Shown: positions 42,517 through 53,179, counted from the first letter of the stretch. The stretch is DNA of 64,000 nt from Eledone cirrhosa (GCA_964016885.1 OZ024743.1:184937903-185001902); one strand, 5' to 3'. Numbers and translations are program-made. Notes: generated from the sequence alone by a model not told the origin.

Positions 42517-42837
42517 TTACATCTTCGGTGAGACGCCTTCGCTTAGACCTACTTGCATCATTAGATAATCAACCAATGAAAGTTCTTTTCTTGAGGGGCA
42601 TTGTTTTTAGAAAATTAACCAGGGAGAATAATAAATAGTAGACAAATAACGTTTAAGTAAGCAAATCTAAACACGGATATAAATTGTGAAAAAATGTGAT
42701 AAATCTATGTGGTGTGAGAAAGTGGGTATGTTTTGCAAGATTTTGTGTACCAGTCAAATTTCAGGTTTTAAGTTAGGGGAAACACAGCGTATGGACTACC
42801 TATGATAAAGGAAATTAAATAGTGTGGCTACAGTGGT

Positions 42838-43037
42838 AGGTATATAAGTGTCAGTATGTTTGTTCAGTTCAAATATAGCAATAAGTACTAACTATTGAAA
42901 GCATACAGGCAAAAATGGCCGAAAAATCACAGCATGATAAACTGGAACCTTATGACCATAAACACATTAACTCAACCTCCTTTAAGGTGACAAATGTTGA
43001 AGAAGCATGCGTTTCAGAAACATGGGGTAGCTTATGA
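42838..43037 (+). other. TATA box and 40-codon ORF on the anti-Helitron strand
   Basis: TATATAAG at about 42840 is followed 75 bp later by aaaATGG opening 40 codons (MAEKSQHDKLEPYDHKHINS ...) to TGA at 43037. No family recognised; could be a captured first exon or chance. Confidence 0.25.
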
Positions 43038-43239
43038 GAGTACGCATGTAAAAAAATCTACCACTTGTCAAAAGCCAAAAAAGAAGTGTGATCCTAGGTC
43101 GAAATTGACCGATATAAATAGGAGTGATTTCGCTCAATGAACAACACTCGAGTTGTCTGATTGGTTAGATAATACAAATAAATATGATGAAATCTACTGA
43201 ACACAACTCACTGATGTGTGGTTGGCCAGAGGTCGCCAT

Positions 43240-43510
43240 TTCGCACTTAATTGAGGTGCAATTAAACGGGGGAGACAACCGGGTGCAAACTAATCAATCA
43301 TTCGCACAGTTTAGGCATGAGTGTGAAATAGGACAATCCACATACAGTAGGCATTAAAATTTACACCTGCGTTAAATCGCGCTTTCTTGGTTAGGAGTGT
43401 GAAATGACGGCAAAGTTCAAGGAATAAAATTTAACTCCTCGTTCTGCACTTAATTGTGCAATTACACGGGGGAGACAACTGGGTGCAAAATTAAATTCAA
43501 TCATCCTAAA
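43240..43510. repeat. direct repeat pair in Helitron 1
   Basis: TCGCACTTAATTGAGGTGCAATT and ACGGGGGAGACAACCGGGTGC (43243-43290) recur as CTGCACTTAATTGTGCAATT and ACGGGGGAGACAACTGGGTGC (43445-43485), about 203 bp apart. Confidence 0.8.
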
Positions 43511-44520
43511 GTTAACTAAACAAACTAAAGTTAAGCCAGGGGGATTTTTAAATTTGCTACTCCATTTGTGGGACATGAGTAACCGATGCGTCAACTTTCG
43601 TTTAAATTGACTTTTATTTCCAGAAGTTGAAATGCTTTGCTGCAACCATAATATGAACTTTAAAAGTGGTCTAAAAGGGCTCACTGCTCTCCCCAGGGGG
43701 TTCCCTTAAAAATTCAAGTGATAACGAATGTGTGGTGCTTTATCTTATGGCAGGCAATAACCATTTCGTTTACTTTTTGTAAGAATCAAGGTCATGGTGC
43801 TTTTTTATTGTGGTAGTTTGAAATTTTATAGGTTAATGGATTGGGCTAATTGTCTCCGAGGGGGGGTCCTCTTGCTGAATTGAAATGAAAGTAAATGTGC
43901 CTCACTGTATCTTCATCTGTAGTACATGAATAACAACTAAGTCGAAATTCGTTTTATTGGACTACCAATTATCGAAGCTATGACGCTTTGCTGCATTACA
44001 ATAGCCAAATTCAATAAATGACCCACTGGGGCTTACTGCCCCCTGGGGGTCCCCTTGCTTGTTCCAGGTATAGACAGTGTCTTCAACATCATCTTTAGGC
44101 AATGGGTAACCAATGTGTCCGGTAAAGTTAAAATCGAACGTAAACTTCAAAAGTTATCAGGTACTAATACAGTGTTAATGTGAACTTCAATAGATATGTC
44201 GAAGGGGCTTACTGCTCCCCAAGGGGTCCCCTACCTGAATTTCTGCGCAAGTGCATGCCTGCAAATTTATTTGTAGGCCATAAGCAAACGAAAGATAAAT
44301 TTTGGTGAAGATGGGAGGCAAACTGCAGGAATTATGGGGCCTTTATGCACTAGTACTGCTGACTCCAAGCGAGAGGCTTAAGGGGGTTATCTGCCCCTGG
44401 GGGACCCCACAATCGATGTACGGAAAAATAAAATAGCCTACGACGTATAATAGGACTTCAGAAACCTATGTATGAAATTTGGTGCAAATCGGTTGTAAAA
44501 TGTAGAAATGCATGCGGTTA
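43500..44520. repeat. degenerate 175-bp tandem repeat with palindromic core
   Basis: A core like CTTACTGCCCCCTGGGGGTC occurs near 43680, 43850, 44030, 44205 and 44380, spacing about 170-180 bp. Between cores GGGTAACCAATGTGTC-like and GACGCTTTGCTGCA-like blocks also recur. Confidence 0.75.
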
Positions 44521-44558
44521 CACAAACAGACAGACATCTTCTGTTTTATGTATATAGA

Positions 44559-44595
44559 CTAGCAGAAAACCACCCGGTGGGCGGTTTTCTGCTAG
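44559..44595. repeat. 37-nt near-perfect palindrome: Helitron 3' hairpin
   Basis: Arms CTAGCAGAAAACCACCC and GGGCGGTTTTCTGCTAG pair over 17 bp with one mismatch, loop GGT. It is the terminal hairpin of Helitron 2 on the minus strand. The Helitron 1 terminus at 40985 keeps only CCGGGT and TCTGCTAG in common with it. Confidence 0.9.
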
Positions 44596-44599
44596 CAAA

Positions 44600-45090
44600 T
44601 CTAGTGTATATACTGATATTGTTGAGATTTGGATGAGAAATGTTTTCGGCACCACATGTTCACCGTCTCTCGGTGTGTCTTTTATGCATGTATAAATATA
44701 TATGTTATCTATACGGTGAAATCTTTGAAATAAATATATGTTAAAACGAAAAAGGAGAAAAAGAGATTAGTGACGGAAATATAAACGTTATGATACATAA
44801 ACGTTATGATATAACGATGGAAATATATCTTCAAATGGTCCTTGGCATGGTGTCAAGTCAGAACCGCCTCGAACTGGTTACTTCTGGCTTGTGCAAGGTG
44901 TCTCTATAGCAACCAGCGATTCCCTCGGCCTCAGTGACCAAAGTCAGTGGAGAGGGGAAGGTAATGTTTCTATTATAGCAACAGTGTTTCTCTTGGTAGT
45001 ACCAAAGTGGAGAAAGGAAGGGGAAGGTAATATTTCTGTACCACCTACATTTGTTTTAGGGAAGGACAGACAGACAAACAGAGAAATGCC
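44600..45090. other. Helitron 2 interior without a gene
   Basis: Two related GGAAGGTAAT.TTTCT blocks (44957 and 45023) occur in otherwise unassigned sequence. Confidence 0.4.
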
Positions 45091-45094
45091 CATA

Positions 45095-45393
45095 TATTTC
45101 TGTGTGTGTATATATATATTACACACACAGAAATGTATATAGATTTCTGTGTGTATATATATATATATTACACACACAGAAATGTATATATATATTTCTG
45201 TGTGTATATATATATTACACACACAGAAATGTATATAGATTTCTGTGTGTATATATATATATATTACACACACAGAAATGTATATATATATTTCTGTGTG
45301 TATATATATATTACACACACAGAAATGTATATATATTTCTGTGTGTGTATATATATATATATATTACACACACAGAAATGTATATATATTTCT
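45095..45393. repeat. palindromic minisatellite, six units
   Basis: ACACACAGAAAT ... ATTTCTGTGTGT palindromes separated by TA runs; unit starts at 45121, 45170, 45217, 45266, 45313 and 45366. Spacing alternates 49/47 bp and GTATATAGATTTC alternates with GTATATATATATTTC, indicating a 96-bp dimer. Confidence 0.92.
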
Positions 45394-45510
45394 TAGAACA
45401 AAATTATTATTAATGTTTTGCTGTTCATAACAATTGGAATTGAAAAATTACTTTTGAAATTATTAGTTATTTTACTAATGCTTAGATATGTAAAAATGAA
45501 GCAATGTTTC

Positions 45511-45706
45511 TAATAATTGTTTCTACTTTTGGCTCAAGGCCAGCAATAACCCAGTACATTACTGGTACTTTATTTTATCGACCCCGTGAGGATGAAAGGC
45601 AAAGTTAACCTTGGGGGTATTTGAACTCAGACCGTAAAGGGACGTAACTCCATGCTATGAAGCATGGTGTCCGACTCTCTACAGATTCTGCCAATCCACC
45701 ACCCTA
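45511..45706 (-). repeat. SINE-1, minus copy inside Helitron 2
   Basis: AATAATTGTTTCTACTTTTGG to TCTGCCAATCCACCACCC; near full length. Confidence 0.9.
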
Positions 45707-45983
45707 ATGTCTGTACGTAATGAGGGAGTGAGAGGGGAGAGAAAGAAAGGCAGAGGTGAAGTGACGAAGTGACTCTCTCCTCCTCCTCCTCCTCCATCTC
45801 CCCATTCGTCACAGCGATAGAGGGGAGGAATGTTAGTGTGTTACAAAGAGAAAGAGTGAGAGTGAGAGAAACAGACAGACTAAAAGAGAGGGATAGCTGG
45901 AGAGCGATAGCAACCACGCGCGCACGTGTTTCCACTGTCGGACAGACAGACAGAGAAATTGTTGGTTATATATTATAAGGAGA

Positions 45984-46041
45984 TAAAAACATTAAAACAG
46001 TTTAGTATCCCAACACTGAAGGTGGTTTGGTATCAAAAGGG
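45984..46041 (+). mobile_element. MITE-A copy 9, right part
   Basis: TAAAAACATTAAAACAGTTTAG ... GGTTTGGTATCAAAAGGG then TTAA (46042-46045). Joined to 40984 it restores a normal MITE-A across the AT junction. Confidence 0.85.
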
Positions 46042-46135
46042 TTAAGAATACATTTTTATCTTTGCCTAAAATGTCAGTCTATTTCCATTTTTTTGGCTGG
46101 GTGAATAAAATTATATTGACTGGAGAAATTGCTGT

Positions 46136-46205
46136 GATTAAGAAGTTTATTTCGCAACTCAGTGGTTCCTGGTTTGATCTCATCTTGGGGCATTTTATTC
46201 TTGTC
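46136..46205 (+). repeat. SINE-3 head fragment
   Basis: TTAAGAAGTTTATTTCGCAAC and GTGGTTCCTGGTTTGATCTC resemble the SINE-3 head. Confidence 0.5.
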
Positions 46206-46211
46206 TTCTAG

Positions 46212-46420
46212 GGCAGTATCAGTAGAACAGTGGACAACATGCTTTCCGGCATATAGTTATGGCCCTTTACATTCCAACTTCAAATCCTGCCAAGGTTAGC
46301 TTTGCCTTTCATCCTTACAGAGTCAATAAAATAAAGTACCAGTAACACACTGGGGTTGATGTAATCGATTTTCCCCTCCCCCCAAAAATTGTTAGCCTTG
46401 TGCCTAAATCAGAAATCATT
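46212..46420 (+). repeat. SINE-1 long subtype, tandem member 1
   Basis: GGGCAGTATCAGTAGAACAG through GCCTAAATCAGAAATCATT. Confidence 0.88.
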
Positions 46421-46422
46421 GA

Positions 46423-46645
46423 GGGCGGTGGATTAACAGAATCGGTAGAGCATTGAACAACATGCTTAGTGGCACAGAGTTATGGCCCTTTACATGCTGA
46501 GTTCAAATCCCGCCGAGATTAGCTTTGTCTTTCATCCTTATGGGAGCGATCAAATAAAGTACCAGTAATGCACTGGAGTCGATTTAATCGACTTTCCCTT
46601 TCCCTAAAAATTGTTGACCTTGTGCTTAAATCAGAAACCATTATT
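46423..46645 (+). repeat. SINE-1 long subtype, tandem member 2
   Basis: GGCGGTGGATTAACAGAATC head, GTCGATTTAATCGACTTTCC linker (intact TTAA at 46584-46587, empty site for MITE-A copy 1), end AATCAGAAACCATTATTG. Confidence 0.9.
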
Positions 46646-46651
46646 GTCTTC

Positions 46652-46873
46652 TAGGGCAGTGGATTGACAGTATCAGTAGAACAGCAGACATGCTTTGTGG
46701 CATATAGTTACGGCCCTTTACATTCTGAGTTCAAATCTTACTAAGGTTGGCTTTGCCTTTCATCCTTACAGGGTCGATAAAATAAAGTACCAGAAACACA
46801 CTGAGATCGATTTAATCAACTTTCCCCTCTCCCAAAATTGTTGGCCTTGTGCCTTAATAGGAAACAATTATTG
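46652..46873 (+). repeat. SINE-1 long subtype, tandem member 3
   Basis: GGGCAGTGGATTGACAGTATC head through GGAAACAATTATTG; TTAA intact at 46812-46815. Confidence 0.9.
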
Positions 46874-46906
46874 TCTTCCATCATATGTTGGGATTAAATA
46901 AAGCCG

Positions 46907-47135
46907 TAATTGAAATTTAGTAGATAAAAGCTACAGGGATGCCCATGATATGTATGTCTGTATAGCAGTTCCATGTTTGATCCCACAGAATGGCATCTTG
47001 ACCAAGAGTTTTGAGTTGAACAATTTTATGATTGAAATTTGGTAGATCGAAATTATCTGGATGCTCATCATGTGAGATGTGATGTGTGTATAGCAATCTT
47101 GTGCTTGATCTTGCTACATGGTATCTTGAGCAAGA
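46907..47135 (+). repeat. 122-bp tandem duplication
   Basis: ATTGAAATTTAGTAGAT ... CATCTTGACCAAGAG is repeated as ATTGAAATTTGGTAGAT ... ATCTTGAGCAAG; resembles a SINE-3 3' part joined to a new head. Confidence 0.65.
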
Positions 47136-47149
47136 TTTTTTTTATCATG

Positions 47150-47273
47150 GAAGAGCTTAATTTAACAAAGTTTCTTATATAAAATTATGATGGAAGGTTT
47201 TTAGATATATGTAAATATTTTAAAATAATCAGTTTTGTATTGTAGAACCAGGGGCGGTTTATTATCAAAAAGG
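47150..47273 (+). mobile_element. MITE-A copy 10, 5'-truncated
   Basis: TTTAACAAAGTTTCTTATAT to GTTTATTATCAAAAAGG then TTAA (47274-47277). Confidence 0.78.
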
Positions 47274-47277
47274 TTAA

Positions 47278-48212
47278 TGACTCAACTAACTGCAACTCTC
47301 TTTCTCTCTGACCAAGGTTATAGTGAACAATATAAATAACACTGACTGACTACTTCTTTCTTCCTATGTAGCATATCTACACACTATACACAGCCTTAAA
47401 ATATACCTGCAAGCCACCTCCTCTTGCAGTTCTTTTGTTTTATATATATATTTATAGATATATACATATATATTATTTTCTATCTTGCTGCACTGCAGTC
47501 TCCACCATCTTCCTACAACAGAGCTACTGCTTAGAACAGCCTGTGTACATGCATCTGTTTACCTGACTGAATGACCTAATGCCTTCATAGCTCATCTTTC
47601 CTGTTCTCTCCCATTCCCACTCCTCTCACACTATACCAATCTACTCCATTCTTAGGAAGAATTACCATGGTAACACCTTTTTTTCCCACCTTTTTTGTGT
47701 GTGTTTGTAGTACATAAAATAAAAGATAATTTTGTTATGGTTGCTGCCAGAGCACAGGATTCATCAATAGCTTTTGCATCAATAATTCCATCATCATCTC
47801 CCAATTTTGGTGCTATTGTTATTGTTATCTTCTTTTTTTTACACTTATCATTATTGATTTTGGGTAAGTGGTATTGGTGGGGAGGAAGTGGCTGTGCACA
47901 AAGCCATTTCTTTTTTTTTTTTTTTTTTTTTTTTGTAGGCAAGAAACAGAGTGAAAGGAATCAATCCTAAAGTATAATACTGGTACTTATTTTATTGGTT
48001 CCCTGATCGGATAAAAAACAAAGCAACAGCTAGTACCACTGTTCCTACACTGTACCTACTTAGCATCGCTTTGGAACAAGTAATAATAGTGGCAGACTGG
48101 CAAGATGTGTAGGACATTGAATTAGATATTTTTCCAATATTTAGTTTCATCACAGTTTGTTGTGATTGCAAATCCTGTCACAATTTTTTTGGGATGTTCT
48201 TACATTTAGAGT
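47278..48212. other. no gene recognised
   Basis: Unassigned sequence with a TA run (47444-47475) and a T run (47911-47934). Confidence 0.4.
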
Positions 48213-48216
48213 TTAA

Positions 48217-48350
48217 CCCTTTTGATACCAAACTGCCTGAAACCAACCCTAGTTCTATGATGCAAAACTGTTTATTTTAAAGTGATTATATTTTTCTAAA
48301 ACCTTACATCATAATTCTAAGAACCTTTGTTTGCTTTCTAAACAGTGCTA
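48217..48350 (-). mobile_element. MITE-A copy 11, truncated
   Basis: TTAA (48213-48216) then CCCTTTTGATACCAAACTGCC; interior lost after about 48340. Confidence 0.78.
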
Positions 48351-48407
48351 GGCATCTTGTTTCATGACTTAATGGTTCTTCCAATACACTACCTTTCTTC
48401 ATTGAAA

Positions 48408-48613
48408 TAATATTTTCTATCTTAGACACAAGGCCAATAAAGGGAAAGTTGATTACATCAATCCCAGTACTTGACTGGTACTTTATTTTATCAATGCCAA
48501 GAAGGTTGAAAGGCAAAGTTGACATTGGTGGGATTTGAAAGTAAAGTGCTGGAATAAATACTGCTAAGCATATTTGTCCAATGTTCTAACAATTCTGCCA
48601 ACTGACCACCTTC
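48408..48613 (-). repeat. SINE-1 long subtype, minus copy
   Basis: TTTTCTATCTTAGACACAAGG to TCTGCCAACTGACCACC with a degraded box B. Confidence 0.78.
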
Positions 48614-48654
48614 TTGATTGAATTAACCAAAGAAACGGAAGATATGGACTTCCA

Positions 48655-48960
48655 TCAGTTTCGACGATGAGTGTTCCAGTTGTTTAATCAAAGGTATAGC
48701 CTACTCATGAAATTAATGTAAGTGGCTGAGCATTCCACAGACAGATGTACTCTTAACATAATTTTCAGGGAGATTTAGCATGACAATGAATTACAGGTAC
48801 AGTCCACAAAATAGGCTTCCAAACAATTTCCATCTCCCCAATTTCACTCACAAATCATAGGTTGACATTTGCCCAAGATGACATGCAGTGTAATCACACC
48901 TGGGACTGAACTTAAACATTTGGCTATGCTGCATCCAATGAAAGAAAAAAAGTGTTCATG
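48655..48960 (-). repeat. SINE-4, minus copy
   Basis: ATGAGTGTTCCAGTTGTTTA, CATTCCACAGACAGATGTAC, CTTAACATAATTTTCAGGG (empty TTAA at 48753-48756), then body to about 48850 with a degraded head. Confidence 0.78.
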
Positions 48961-49014
48961 TACCCTAACTTAACATCAAAACATCACATCTTCATAATAT
49001 ACCTACAAGACATA

Positions 49015-49195
49015 TGGGTGCAAGCATAATCACATAATCATATGGTTAAAAGGTTCACTTTACAGCTATATGGGTAGGGTTCAATCCCACTGTGTAATGC
49101 CTTGGGTAAATATCTTCTGCCATAGTCTTGGCTTGATCAAATCCTTGAGAGTAAAATTGCGTTGATGGAAACTATGCAAATGCCTGTCAGAGGGA
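49015..49195 (+). repeat. SINE-3, plus copy
   Basis: CATATGGTTAAAAGGTTCAC, TAGGGTTCAATCCCACTG (box B) and ATCTTCTGCCATAGTC. Confidence 0.75.
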
Positions 49196-49203
49196 TTGTT
49201 TAT

Positions 49204-49568
49204 GTTAATAATAATGAAATAATAATAATGATGAAATTATTGTGTACAGTGCTCAGGTGCACTACAAATGTGCATGTATAGTACATAGAATAATGTTCAA
49301 CTGTCAGGAAAATGAACAGTGTAAGAGTCATGAAATACATGTGTGCATATGTATGGAGGGGGGATATCAGGTGTAGTGTTGGCGAATTTCAGGAAGCATG
49401 GAGGTTTTAAAGGATGCAGTGTCTCGACAGCTAACAACTGTTGCAGGTTGTTTGTTCCATGCTTCAGCAACTCCGAGCGTGAAAAAATGTTTCCGAAAGT
49501 CATGGGAGCTGTGCTATTTACTGACTTTGTAGGCATGCCCACGTGTGTTAGACACGTTCTTGGGTTGT
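49204..49568 (-). mobile_element. LINE-3 3' fragment
   Basis: Tail AATAATAATGATGAAATTATTG at the low end. Minus-strand frame includes ELLKHGTNNLQQLLAVETLH, matching the other LINE-3 copies. Confidence 0.8.
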
Positions 49569-50427
49569 AGACTTAATCCACTGTCCAGTTTAACATCAAC
49601 ACCTGACTCTTGGATACTTTTAGCAAGGCCTACTCTTGCAAGCACTTGGGCAAAGTTTTTTCTTTGGGGGTAATGTTGTAACAAACTGTTCTTGTTTTTC
49701 CGCCCACGTTCATGACATCACCACATTGGCTTCTTCATGGTTTTTGGCAATTTACACTCAAATGTTATGCTGTTCGGAGAATTGGCAAGAATACTTAGCT
49801 TTCTATAAAAGTCCAACTAAAAAGAAAAAAATATTTTACTGAGTGTATTGGGTGCGTTTTACTATAACATCAATACTAGGGAGATTTTCATTCCTTTGAT
49901 ACAACTGAAGATTTCACCTCAACCCATTGTTTAGCATCACTCCTCACTGTGCCAGATTTACCATTGTGCTTAGGTTCTGTTGGCTGGGAGAGGGAGGGGG
50001 AGCGGGTCATTTTCCTGCCAAACAAATTTTTTACAATGAATTTTATGATGAAAGAGGCCGCATAACTTAATTAGTACAGGGTCTCATTTGTCCTAAATCT
50101 GGCACTGACTCCTCATAACAAACTAAAAATATTCTGTGTTCATATTCTTCATATTGACTTCTTGTCTGTAACCTGCATTAAGTAACTTTTAGCTCTTCAA
50201 GGGATATATTTCAATATATTCTTTAAACTGTAATTAATTTCTCTTTCAATTTGTGAAAATCAAATAATTTCACTAGTAGAAATAAATATTCATCATATCA
50301 AACTCAAATTGAGTCTTAATTCTTGCTTCATTGCTTGCATCTCATGAATAACAAGATTTCTTCTGCCTGGTAATGGCAGTGAATTGGCAGAGTTGTGAGT
50401 GCATTGGTATTTATTTCAGCATAATGG
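49569..50427. other. no feature recognised
   Basis: Unassigned; no coding region. Confidence 0.4.
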
Positions 50428-50431
50428 TTAA

Positions 50432-50650
50432 CCCTTTAGCATTTACATTACTCTATATTTACTAGTGTATTTTCATGGTAAAGGCTTTACCTCACGTAAT
50501 TATCACATAATATCGAATCTATGAGATTTTGATATTATTTATTTTGAAAAAAATACCTTAACATAAGAATGAGCAGCGAGTTGCAGCAGGTTTGAAGAGA
50601 AAGAGGTGAAAGAAATCTGGCTGGATATGGCCGGTTTAAATGCTAAAGGG
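50432..50650 (+). mobile_element. MITE-B copy 1 (TTAA-flanked)
   Basis: 219 bp between TTAA (50428-50431) and TTAA (50651-50654). Ends CCCTTTAGCATTTACATTAC and ...GGCCGGTTTAAATGCTAAAGGG form terminal inverted repeats of about 15 bp. Confidence 0.9.
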
Positions 50651-50654
50651 TTAA

Positions 50655-51614
50655 GAGTCAGACAGGATACTTTGTGGTGTATCATGTTGAACTCTGAATT
50701 CAAATCCTGTCTTCTTCTACCAGGAGTTGCAACAGGCAAATAGTATCAGCAATGGAAGCATAGTTCCCTGATCTGCCAGTTGGTTCTTTTCCCTTCATTT
50801 TTTATCTACCAGCTAAACTTCTGCTAAATATACTCTTTAACATTTGGTTAAATTCATAACCCACATACAGGCAGCTGGACTTGGCACATCTTTCTCTTTT
50901 CCTCCCCTATAATCAGTTGTGAAAGATCTAAGGTACAGCTCTTCCACTTTTAAGTCATTTAAATATAAAATTTAAGAAAACACTCATACACACACTGTTG
51001 CATGGTCACAAATATCCCCATTGCATCTACCTTTAGTTTGTCACAACAGGTGTTTCTGTAACATGTTATCATAACAACTCAATACATAGATTAAACATGC
51101 AGACATATACACATCCCATCACACCACCCTACACACACACACACACACATTCCCAGTGGCAGCTGTCCATGCAACCCTACCACCTTATCATGATACTATA
51201 TTGATGACCTACATACAGCTAGGCACAAATTTGTCCATGTACCCTACTATACATCATACCATCACCACAACACAACACCCTGATAACAACCTTCACACAC
51301 ACTACCCTACTGCTCCAGGGGGAGGCGGGCTTCTTTGTCACATGTGCATATGTACTCTATACTATATTACCCTACCAGCACTTCTACCCAGATGGCATAT
51401 TCCACACACACACAGACTCACACATGTACAGACCCACACACACACTGGCATGTAAGAGTCCCTGTACTTCCATGACAAGCTCTCATTCATGCAAGAGTCC
51501 CTGTACTCTAACTACCATATAACCATGACAACACACCTTGAAGCAGGTACACAACCTATCACCCAGCTAATCAATAAAGAACTATATAAAGCACTCTTCT
51601 AGTATTTTCTAGAA
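50655..51614. other. no gene recognised
   Basis: CA-rich sequence, otherwise unassigned. Confidence 0.4.
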
Positions 51615-51638
51615 ATGTTTTCTACTACCACTACTTCA

Positions 51639-51686
<48 letters not shown>

Positions 51687-51840
51687 GCTACTACTACTAC
51701 CACCACCACCACCACCACCACCACCACCACCACTACTACTACTATTACTACTACTATCACCCCCACCCCCATTATCACTGTTGCTGCTGTTGCTACAGCT
51801 GCCCCGCCTACCCACCACCACCACCACCACCACCACCACT
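51615..51840. repeat. ACT/CAC trinucleotide microsatellite
   Basis: Long (ACT)n, (CAC)n and (CCA)n runs; the apparent poly-Thr/poly-His frames are microsatellite artefacts. Confidence 0.95.
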
Positions 51841-52075
51841 CCTATTGCTGCTGCACCATTTCACACCTCTGGACTGCATGTGTGGATGTATGCATCTTCT
51901 TACATATGTGTATATTTCCATATGATTTTGTGTGCATATTCTTGTATGCATGTAAGTGAATGTTTGAATGTGTATTTATTTTATGTCTATACATTTGTGT
52001 TTGTATAATCGTTACATGCATATAGTTATGTGTGTCTCATTGTGCAACTGTACATCTATCTCATTGTATGCTTGT

Positions 52076-52196
52076 GTGTGTGTATATATATATATATATA
52101 CATGCATATATATACATAATATATATAAATATGTATATTATGTATATATATATATGTATGTATATATGTATGTATATATATATGTATATATATATG

Positions 52197-52243
<47 letters not shown>

Positions 52244-52338
52244 GCATATATATACATGATATATATACATATGTATATTATGTATATATATATATGTATG
52301 TATATATGTATGTATATATATATGTATATATATATATG

Positions 52339-52418
<80 letters not shown>

Positions 52419-52440
52419 CATCATATAATATATATACATA
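52076..52440. repeat. TA-rich satellite with a 140-bp direct duplication
   Basis: CATGCATATATATACAT starts at 52101 and 52241. The following ATATGTATATTATGTATATA and TATGTATGTATATATGTATG blocks repeat in the same order. Confidence 0.88.
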
Positions 52441-52594
52441 ATATCTGTATGTGTGTGTAGATTCCTGAGTTGTGTCGGAGGGGGTGAGGTAACCACAGTT
52501 AAAAAAGCTACTCAATACATTGGTAGCGTATAGGCATCTTTATTATATATATAGAAATGACTTCTACAGGACTAGAACTGTTTCATTAATATGA
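52441..52594. other. no feature recognised
   Basis: Short unassigned linker. Confidence 0.4.
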
Positions 52595-53110
52595 AATCAT
52601 CATATATCATCATCATTTAACGTCCTCTTTTCTTGCAAGCAAGTGTTGGATGAGCCTCCACAGACCATGTCAGTATTAAGTGGGACTACTGACCTCTCAG
52701 AATGGCGGAGGTCCCACACTCTACTGAGTGCACTAAGTGCATTTTATTGTGGCCTCAGCACTAGGGAAGTTGCTGAATAGACCTTATAACTGTCTGGCAC
52801 ATTTTCTGCAACTTGATGTCCCTCCTATCACCGTCCACTTTACAGAGTGTAGTAGGTGTGTTTATCATGTTGGTCATCTACACTAGAGAGGTTGTCCTGT
52901 CATTCACACACCTGTAGAGTCTTCTTGACTCTTTCTGATATGATTTCTAGAACACTAGAAAGGTTGTGATGTGATGTCTGGCAACTCCTCTCAAGAATTT
53001 TAGGTATGGTTTCTATGGTTGAAGCCCTTACCAAGACCAACCATTTTACAAAGTATGCTGGATGCTTTTTATTATGACACCTGTACTGTGGAGGTTATCA
53101 GTCATAGATT
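52595..53110 (-). repeat. RTE-1-type tail relics
   Basis: ATCATCATTTAACGTCC, CAACTTGATGTCCCTCC, and a second GGTTGAAGCCCTTACC segment near 53020. Confidence 0.65.
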
Positions 53111-53179
53111 CAACAGCATGTTTTATCAGAAATATAATGAAAGAGTTAGGTTCGAATAAGATGCTTTCCCTAGGTTTTG

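Larger units (their letters stand above)
40985..44558 (-). mobile_element. Helitron 1 (3.57 kb, decayed, helicase remnant)
   Basis: Read on the minus strand it starts TCTATATACATAAAACAG (44558) and ends ...ACCGGGTACCTCTGCTAG (40985), next base T. TC start, CTAG end and insertion before T are Helitron hallmarks; TCTATA-type starts are typical of animal Helitrons. The interior has a degenerate 175-bp repeat block, a 57-bp duplication, a Pif1-type helicase remnant (42180-41649) and a row of 16-nt hairpins (41375-41086). Rep and most of the helicase are missing. Confidence 0.85.
44559..45983 (-). mobile_element. Helitron 2 (non-autonomous, 1.43 kb), abutting Helitron 1
   Basis: Minus strand: starts TCTCCTTATAATATATAACC after A (45984) and ends in a strong hairpin plus CTAG at 44559, directly followed by the TC of Helitron 1. 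The interior holds a SINE-1 (45511-45706) and a palindromic minisatellite (45095-45393). No coding remnant. Confidence 0.8.

Noticed and set aside
42207..42638. 143-codon plus-strand frame
   Set aside because: It is antisense to the Helitron helicase-flanking region and reflects its duplicated GC-rich units.
40985..44558. Autonomous, active Helitron
   Set aside because: Only the helicase C-terminus remains; no Rep HUH domain was seen.
45095..45393. CRISPR-like regular array
   Set aside because: The spacers are TA runs, not unique sequences, the repeats are hairpin minisatellite units, and the DNA is eukaryotic.
51615..51959. Poly-Thr / poly-His open frame
   Set aside because: It is the direct translation of ACT and CAC trinucleotide runs.
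51968..52441. 157-codon Tyr/Ile-rich frame
   Set aside because: Produced by TA/TG satellite sequence; no start context, domain or splice signal.
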